A stretch of DNA of 19,885 bases. It comes from an uncultured Prevotellaceae bacterium. Lineage in GTDB: Bacteria > Bacteroidota > Bacteroidia > Bacteroidales > Muribaculaceae. The position numbers were made by a program, and so were the translations under genes. The notes under the pieces are model-generated. The model ran no database searches, was not told the DNA's origin, and saw only the letters and a list, made by a program, of their open reading frames with translations. Location: NCBI GenBank assembly GCA_937892085.1, contig CALAVD010000109.1, forward strand, positions 1 through 19,885, in the 5' to 3' direction. Positions 14,836 to 19,885 of this stretch are shown one piece after another. Positions within the stretch are counted from its first letter, which is position 1; every line of letters begins with the position of its first letter.

Positions 14836-14910
14836 TTACTTGCCGACGTAGCGCTTGAGCAGGCCGGTGAAGCCTTGTCCGTGGCGCGCCTCATCGCGAG
14901 CCATCTCATT
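14836..14910 (-). pseudogene. C-terminal fragment of rubrerythrin
   Basis: The minus strand reads NEMARDEARHGQGFTGLLKR then YVGK and TAA (stop 14838-14836). This is the C-terminal end of rubrerythrin (the EMA-DEARHG motif with diiron ligand residues, then GLLKRY). Homology stops abruptly near 14910; beyond it the frame reads GRRLSP, which is not rubrerythrin. Only about 24 codons remain, so it is a scar. It is GC-rich like the core genes. It converges on the dpnA-like gene across a shared terminator and ends about 10 nt before repeat copy B, so it probably marks a recombination junction. Confidence 0.75.
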
Positions 14911-14920
14911 TGGTGACAAT

Positions 14921-14998
14921 CTCCTTATGGTATCTGAACACAGCATTTAAAAAAATATATAAAATCCTTGTTTAATAGTAGTTTTTTTACGAATTTTG
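14921..14998 (+). repeat. Promoter-bearing repeat, copy B
   Basis: Partner of 11770-11844 (see the shared promoter boxes). CTTG at 14967-14970, 20 nt, GAATTTTG at 14991-14998. It lies directly upstream of the caspase-like gene, with the -7 box 25 nt before the ATG at 15024, so it is the likely promoter of the four-gene operon. Confidence 0.7.
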
Positions 14999-15023
14999 CC
15001 AAAGTTTATCTCATATTATAATC

Positions 15024-15932
15024 ATGAAACTCGTATCTTATCGCGTTATAAAATTGTTGGTAGTGGTTTCATTACTGATATATTTCTTTCCTACTCAAGC
15101 TACTACCAATCGGGCGCTTTTGATTGGCATTTCCGATTATGGCGCATCTGCCAACGCTCCAAGTAGTCAATGGAGCAATATTCATGGTGCCAATGATGTA
15201 GAACTGATTGCCACAACTTTGAAATCGCAAAAGTTCAAAATCACCAAAGTAACTAACCAGCAAGCGACAGCTAAACGTATAAGGAAAGAAATAAAATCTC
15301 TTGTGAATTCATGCAAGCCAGGTGATATGGTTTATATTCACTTTTCTGGTCATGGTCAGCCTTTTGAAGACAAGAATAAAGACGAAGAAGATGGCTGGGA
15401 CGAAGCAATCATTCCTTATGACGCACAGAAGGTTTACAGCAAAGGAAAATATGAGGGTGAAAATCATATCCTTGACGATGAACTTTCAAAATATTTTGAC
15501 CAGATAAGAACAAAAATTGGGGCCAAAGGTTTCCTATGTGTTGTAATAGATGCTTGCCATTCTGGAGGTTCTTCACGCGGCGAAGAATCAGAAGAAGACG
15601 AAGAACAAATCATCAGGGGCACTCGAGATGGGTTTAGTTCCAACGGTCGCGCATATCGCCCTCGAATAAACACTAATGGACATTTTGTTATTAATAGCAA
15701 TATCTCACAAGGTGACATTATCATCTTAGAAGCTTGCCGTTCTTATCAATCAAATTGTGAGGTTAAGCAAAATGGTCAATACTATGGTCCGCTGTCATAC
15801 TACATTAATAGCGTATTAAAGTCAACCCCATTATCTAAATCGTTGACATGGGTTCAAGAAGTGAAAAGGAAGATGGACAGTGACCGACGCCTCACACGAC
15901 AGAATATGGTTTACGAGACAAGTTTGAAGTAA
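15024..15932 (+). CDS. Exported caspase-like cysteine protease (peptidase C14/metacaspase type)
   Basis: 302 residues. A signal peptide or N-terminal anchor (MKLVSYRVIKLLVVVSLLIY then FFPTQA) is followed by a caspase-hemoglobinase fold: NRALLIGISDYG (29-40), YIHFSGHG with catalytic His110, CVVIDACHSGG with catalytic Cys178, and LEACRSYQSNCE (235-246), the p10-like strand and pocket. Bacterial relatives cleave after Arg or Lys. Between the p20 and p10 parts is a highly acidic loop, RGEESEEDEEQIIRGTRDG (185-203), with Arg residues at its ends; it could be a self-cleavage or calcium-binding site (inference). First gene of a tight operon with sigma factor, membrane anti-sigma-like protein and TPR-CHAT protease (9-nt gap to the next gene). 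Export places it in the periplasm or on the surface. Substrate unknown; the anti-sigma-like protein is the obvious candidate. Confidence 0.88.
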   Translation: MKLVSYRVIKLLVVVSLLIYFFPTQATTNRALLIGISDYGASANAPSSQWSNIHGANDVELIATTLKSQKFKITKVTNQQATAKRIRKEIKSLVNSCKPGDMVYIHFSGHGQPFEDKNKDEEDGWDEAIIPYDAQKVYSKGKYEGENHILDDELSKYFDQIRTKIGAKGFLCVVIDACHSGGSSRGEESEEDEEQIIRGTRDGFSSNGRAYRPRINTNGHFVINSNISQGDIIILEACRSYQSNCEVKQNGQYYGPLSYYINSVLKSTPLSKSLTWVQEVKRKMDSDRRLTRQNMVYETSLK

Positions 15933-15941
15933 ATACTTTAC

Positions 15942-16505
15942 ATGGAATATTCTCACGATACTCTGAATAATTTTGCCTCGAAGCAGTGGGAGAAAACCCT
16001 TGCTTTCTTGCAAGGACATTTTTCATTGTCGCGCCCCGATTGCGAGGACGTGTTTCAAGAGGCATTTATCACATTGCATCAGAACATATTGGATGGCAAA
16101 CTTGCCAACATGACAGCTTCACTTTCCACCTACTTCAACAGCATTTGTCGCAATAAGGCTTTTGAACGAATGCGTCAAAGTGGCAAAACACTAAACATCA
16201 TTGATGACTACCCTGATGCAACAAAAGACGTATTTGAAGACGAACGCATTGACCGACTCTTAGCCCTTGAAGACAACGATGAACACGTCGAATCGCGCAA
16301 AGCGGCATTAGTGCGGCAAATTGTGAGAAACTTGCCAGAACCCTGCGACGGCCTGCTCTGGGGTTTCTATCGAGACGGATTCTCCATGAAGACGTTGGCA
16401 AGCATGCTCAACTACAGTAGCGAAAGTTCGGTCAAAGTCACTAAACATCGTTGCTGTGATAAGTTCAAAAAACGCTACAAGGAAATTGTTGAACGAATCT
16501 TTTAA
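15942..16505 (+). CDS. ECF-type RNA polymerase sigma factor
   Basis: 187 residues. Region 2 (about 10-80) has RPDCEDVFQEAFITLHQNIL and the -10-binding helix YFNSICRNKAFERMRQ. Region 4 (about 121-185) has a helix-turn-helix around FSMKTLASMLNYSSESSVK and then VTKHRCCDKFKKRYK. There are no regions 1 or 3, so it is an extracytoplasmic-function sigma factor that redirects RNA polymerase when freed from an inhibitor. It lies 9 nt after the protease gene and 10 nt before the membrane protein gene, which places the likely inhibitor next door. Bacteroidales have many ECF factors, but pairing with caspase-clan proteases rather than a TonB receptor is unusual and shapes the hypothesis for this locus. 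Target promoters cannot be seen. Confidence 0.88.
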   Translation: MEYSHDTLNNFASKQWEKTLAFLQGHFSLSRPDCEDVFQEAFITLHQNILDGKLANMTASLSTYFNSICRNKAFERMRQSGKTLNIIDDYPDATKDVFEDERIDRLLALEDNDEHVESRKAALVRQIVRNLPEPCDGLLWGFYRDGFSMKTLASMLNYSSESSVKVTKHRCCDKFKKRYKEIVERIF

Positions 16506-16515
16506 CAAAAGACTT

Positions 16516-17259
16516 ATGGATACAAATAACCACATAGACGAGAAAATGCTGCTTGATGATGAGAGCATTGCCAAATACCTCAAAGGAGAAATGACTGCCG
16601 AAGAGGAACAGGCATTTATGCGTGAGCTGGAAACCAATACCGACTTGAAAGAGAAAGCTATCGCGATGGCTCGTATGGCAAAAGCCATGAAAGAGGTCGG
16701 AGCAGCTAATGATGAGGAAGTTATTGGAGAGTTTCTTACGGCAGATTCTGATGAGATTAGAGCGGTTGCAAAGAATGCTAGTGCCACTAAGAAAAAAGGC
16801 AAGGTAATGTCATGGCGACAGACTGCCACATGGCTCTCGGCTGCCGCTTCTGTGGCCTTGCTGATTTGGGGTGGTTTTACTTATCATGATTATCGAAAGA
16901 CCACAGCACTTGGAAATGAATACTCTACTATTTTCTCATCTTCTCAATTTATACGTGGCGGAGAAGATAATGCAGAGATAGAGAACAAACTTGCCAAACT
17001 CTTTGACAACGTTACATCAAAGAAAGACTTAGATAACACGCTTCGTGAACTGTCATTATGTTGGGAGATTGCCATACAAGAAACCTATAACGACTATACC
17101 GATTATGCTCCCGAAATAGGCTGGAACCTTGCTATCGGCTATTTAAAGAACAATGACAAAAAGAAAGCAAAAGATGTTCTTATAAAACTCATAGACATTG
17201 CTCCAGAAGGCACCGCTATCGGCGATAAGACTAGAGAGCTATTGAATAAAATACAATGA
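16516..17259 (+). CDS. Single-pass membrane protein, probable anti-sigma factor with an exported helical domain
   Basis: 247 residues from the ATG at 16516, 10 nt after the sigma stop; the longer frame would overlap the sigma gene and adds nothing like a domain. Residues 1-60 (DDESIAKYLKGEMTAEEEQA, then FMRELETN) resemble the N-terminal sigma-binding helices of Bacteroidales anti-sigma factors. A Lys-rich stretch (TKKKGK, 91-96) precedes one membrane helix (about 103-123, TWLSAAASVALLIWGGF), so the N-terminus should be cytoplasmic. Residues 125-247 form a helical, TPR-like domain (CWEIAIQET, EIGWNLAIGYLKNNDKKKAK) on the periplasmic side. No zinc-binding HxxxCxxC is present. Role as anti-sigma factor is inferred from position and topology. 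The exported part is where the two proteases of the operon could act. The stop overlaps the next start (ATGA). Confidence 0.7.
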   Translation: MDTNNHIDEKMLLDDESIAKYLKGEMTAEEEQAFMRELETNTDLKEKAIAMARMAKAMKEVGAANDEEVIGEFLTADSDEIRAVAKNASATKKKGKVMSWRQTATWLSAAASVALLIWGGFTYHDYRKTTALGNEYSTIFSSSQFIRGGEDNAEIENKLAKLFDNVTSKKDLDNTLRELSLCWEIAIQETYNDYTDYAPEIGWNLAIGYLKNNDKKKAKDVLIKLIDIAPEGTAIGDKTRELLNKIQ

Positions 17260-19885
17260 TGAATGGGGTAATACTTAGATATCTTTTTGGTATATTTATT
17301 TATATCTCGATTAACACTTTTTGTTATTCGCAAACGAATTATGTAAGCATTAATGATAGTATAAATTTTTACATTAATGACGGTCTATATGTAAAAGCAT
17401 CTAATAGAATTGTAGACTATGCAACATATATAGGATCTATTGGAGATAAACAATCTGCATTAGATTACCAAAAATGGAATTGTAATTTAGTAGAAGAGCA
17501 CTTAGAATATTTTTTTGACCATGGTTTGACATTGGAAGAATATTTTGTCAATAGAGATATGGTATGTATTTTGTATCGAGATTTAGGGCTAAAGTCCGAT
17601 GCAATAAAAACTTACTTGTCTATCATCAATGATATGAAGAAAGTCGCCCCCAGTCAGATCCCTATTATTACAGATTTTATTGCACCAATCTTAGCAAGTT
17701 ATACAGAAACACCTTTATGTGATTCCATCTACTCATTGTCTAATACACTTGATTATATAAAAAATAGCAACTATGATAAAAAAGATGTTGAGAAGTTTGT
17801 GGAATTAGCTAATGACTTTTACACAAATCGCTTTTTTAATAATAAGATGGAAGAATGTGATGCATGGTTTAATCGATATGTTGGATTTATTAATAGTTTG
17901 GACACATCATTTTACAAAAATGAGATTATAAATTATTATTTGAACTACATTGATATCCTTGAAATAAGAGCTTCGAATGCTAGTGCCCAAGAAAACGATC
18001 AACTCAAAGCTATTTCACTTTATGAAAAAGCTATTGAAACATTAGAAGTTATCAAATCTTATGATCCAAGTGTCCTATTGCGTATAGCATCATATAATTC
18101 AGAAATTGGACATAATTATTTTCTTCTAAAAGATATGTCAAGCTCAAAAATATATATAGATAAGGCTTATAATGATGCACTCTTTTACAGTGGAACGATC
18201 AGCTTACACTACTGCAAATTACTTTCGAATTTAGCTTTAGATTTTTGGAATCTTCATCAACCATCAGAAGCAGCTTCTATTAAACAAACAGAGATTGCAT
18301 TACGAGAGAAAACATCTTTAGAACCATTAATCTCAGATTATGCCTTATTAATGATGTATAATAATGGGCACCCAGATACTATCATTAGCGTTGGGAAAAA
18401 AGTGTTTGACACTTTTGGCGACACTATTTGCACTTCGATGACATACATATATTATTATATGGCTGAAGCATATTCAGAACTAATGTATGAACAAATATTG
18501 AAGGGAGAACAATTTAAGGAAAATAAGGAGAAGTATGAATATTATATTGAAAAGGCACTAACAACATATGAGTTATATTTGCAATATTACAAAAAACATA
18601 ATAATGCGAATCAAACATTTGCGAACATACTATCAATTCGTGCTAAACATCATTTAAGATTAGGAGATTATGCCACTTCATTTAAGTTGGCTGAACAAGC
18701 TTTTTTAATTGACAAAAATAGCAATAGGCTTTTTCTTGTCTGTCAAAATGCGATTTCAATTCATGATGAGAATGCGATGCACAAATATTTACCTATGTAT
18801 TATGAATTTTTAGAAAACGATTTACAAGAGATGTTACCATTGCTCGGTTCTGTAGAGTCAGAATTGTATTTACAACAAGGCGGTCATTCAATATACAACT
18901 TTATTGATTGGGGAACAATCAATTCCAATGATAGTTTGTGTCTATCATTAGCCTATAATTCCGCATTATTAACAAAGAATTTATATCTAAATTCATCATC
19001 TCTTATTCCATTCATAACCGATGAATCATTGTATCCAGAATATCAAAGCCTATCCTTTCTAAAAGACATTATATATAAAGAAAAAAATTTCAATGATAGA
19101 TTGATATTATTACATGAATACGAGCTAAGAGAAAGGAATTTAAGATCAAAATTAATCGAGAACTTCAAATCAACAGTATTTGTAAAATGGAATAGTATTC
19201 AAGAGAAATTAGATATTGATGAAGTCGCAATAGAGTTCATTGAGTATGGAGAAAAAGAAACGTTATATTCAAAAAATGATACAGGGAAACGATATGGTGC
19301 ATTAATAATTACTAAAACTTCATCCAATCCTGTATTTGTAGATTTATTTGAAGTTGAAGTTGCAAAAGATGTGTATGAACAACAACCGAAATCATATTCA
19401 GAAAAATTGGGTTACAATTTATATAATAAGTTATGGGACACTTTGGCTCCATATCTCAAGGTGGCTTCTAGAATTTTTTTTTCACCGATAGGTCTATTAT
19501 CTCTTATAAATATTGAGAGTTTGATGGATGAGAATGGTATAGCTGCATTTGATAAATTCCCACTTAATCGAGTTTCATCAACAAAACAAATATTATTTCA
19601 AAAGCCTCTTGCCATAGAGAGTGTCGCTCTCTTTGGTGGTGTTAAATACACCATACAAAAATACGATCAACCAACATTCACTCTTGATAGCCTTAACACA
19701 AGAGGAAATTGGGCATATTTAGAAGAAACACTTAGTGAAATTGATGAGATAGAAAGTGAAGTTAAACGAGATAAAGATAATATTAGTGTATATAAATATA
19801 TTGGAGAATATGCTTCAGAAGAACAATTTAAGGATATCTGCAAATCATGTCCTAGTGTCCTTCATATGGCATCACATGGTTTTTA
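17256..19885 (+). CDS. Exported TPR-CHAT protease, C-terminus beyond the window
   Basis: 876 codons are visible from the ATG at 17256 (ATGATG; either Met) with no stop before the edge. A signal peptide (MMNGVILRYLFGIFIYISIN then TFCYSQ) is followed by a long helical region of TPR type (about 30-640), for example KAISLYEKAIETLEVIKSYD and YATSFKLAEQAFLIDKN. From about residue 645 a CHAT domain starts (AIEFIEYG, ALIITK, FFSPIGLLSLINIE) and the window ends in VLHMASHGF, with the catalytic His at residue 874. The catalytic Cys should lie a few dozen residues further on. CHAT proteins are caspase-clan (CD) proteases related to separase; TPR-CHAT proteins act in several immune systems, where binding of a partner to the TPR part turns on the protease. 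Much more AT-rich than the three genes before it despite the 4-nt overlap. Role in sigma release is inference. Confidence 0.88.
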   Translation, partial: MMNGVILRYLFGIFIYISINTFCYSQTNYVSINDSINFYINDGLYVKASNRIVDYATYIGSIGDKQSALDYQKWNCNLVEEHLEYFFDHGLTLEEYFVNRDMVCILYRDLGLKSDAIKTYLSIINDMKKVAPSQIPIITDFIAPILASYTETPLCDSIYSLSNTLDYIKNSNYDKKDVEKFVELANDFYTNRFFNNKMEECDAWFNRYVGFINSLDTSFYKNEIINYYLNYIDILEIRASNASAQENDQLKAISLYEKAIETLEVIKSYDPSVLLRIASYNSEIGHNYFLLKDMSSSKIYIDKAYNDALFYSGTISLHYCKLLSNLALDFWNLHQPSEAASIKQTEIALREKTSLEPLISDYALLMMYNNGHPDTIISVGKKVFDTFGDTICTSMTYIYYYMAEAYSELMYEQILKGEQFKENKEKYEYYIEKALTTYELYLQYYKKHNNANQTFANILSIRAKHHLRLGDYATSFKLAEQAFLIDKNSNRLFLVCQNAISIHDENAMHKYLPMYYEFLENDLQEMLPLLGSVESELYLQQGGHSIYNFIDWGTINSNDSLCLSLAYNSALLTKNLYLNSSSLIPFITDESLYPEYQSLSFLKDIIYKEKNFNDRLILLHEYELRERNLRSKLIENFKSTVFVKWNSIQEKLDIDEVAIEFIEYGEKETLYSKNDTGKRYGALIITKTSSNPVFVDLFEVEVAKDVYEQQPKSYSEKLGYNLYNKLWDTLAPYLKVASRIFFSPIGLLSLINIESLMDENGIAAFDKFPLNRVSSTKQILFQKPLAIESVALFGGVKYTIQKYDQPTFTLDSLNTRGNWAYLEETLSEIDEIESEVKRDKDNISVYKYIGEYASEEQFKDICKSCPSVLHMASHGF

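Noticed and set aside
16456..16515. Longer N-terminus for the membrane anti-sigma-like protein
   Set aside because: It would overlap the sigma gene by 50 nt; the ATG at 16516 has a normal 10-nt gap and starts the family-like helical region.
15024..19885. Type III-E CRISPR (craspase) locus
   Set aside because: TPR-CHAT and sigma genes are present, but no Cas7-11, Cas1/Cas2 or repeat array is seen, and the proteases carry export signals.

Overview
The window looks like chromosomal DNA of a gut-type Bacteroidales bacterium (Muribaculaceae, Prevotellaceae or close kin). This is inferred from repeated -7 boxes of the form TAnnTTTG upstream of genes, the weak use of Shine-Dalgarno sites, and the protein families present: five-fold beta-flower-like secreted proteins, a three-part FAD oxidoreductase fusion, and AlbA_2/Fic proteins with repeat linkers. 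No rRNA, tRNA, CRISPR array, transposase or integrase was seen.

Layout, left to right. (1) 1-1542, minus: the 5' end of a type I restriction methylase gene (hsdM), cut by the window edge and broken by an in-frame TGA at codon 22. (2) 1855-2340, minus: the C-terminal remnant of a Fic-type protein. (3) 2477-3756: two core genes, aroK (+) and tcdA (-), converging with a 4-nt overlap. (4) 3765-6041: an AT-rich accessory segment with an AlbA_2/ATPase regulator and a small unknown ORF. It is bracketed by 27-bp direct repeats that copy the start of tcdA. (5) 6271-8329, plus: two secreted 17-residue-repeat proteins and a NagZ-like GH3 hydrolase, probably one envelope operon. (6) 8452-11673, plus: a 1073-residue iron-sulfur flavoprotein that fuses HcnA/B/C-like or SoxA/B-like parts. 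(7) 12102-14772, plus: a compact DpnII-type (GATC) restriction-modification operon in the order methylase, endonuclease, second methylase. It lies between two copies of a promoter-bearing repeat and is followed by a rubrerythrin scar. (8) 15024 to the right edge, plus: a four-gene operon of exported caspase-like protease, ECF sigma factor, membrane anti-sigma-like protein and exported TPR-CHAT protease (cut by the edge).

Blocks 1-2, 4 and 7 are defence-type or mobile cassettes set among core metabolic and envelope genes. Block 8 is the most interesting. Two caspase-clan proteases with export signals share a tight operon with a sigma factor and a single-pass membrane protein whose C-terminal domain should face the same compartment as the proteases. 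This suggests a proteolytic switch that frees the sigma factor. The parts are seen in the sequence; the wiring is inference.
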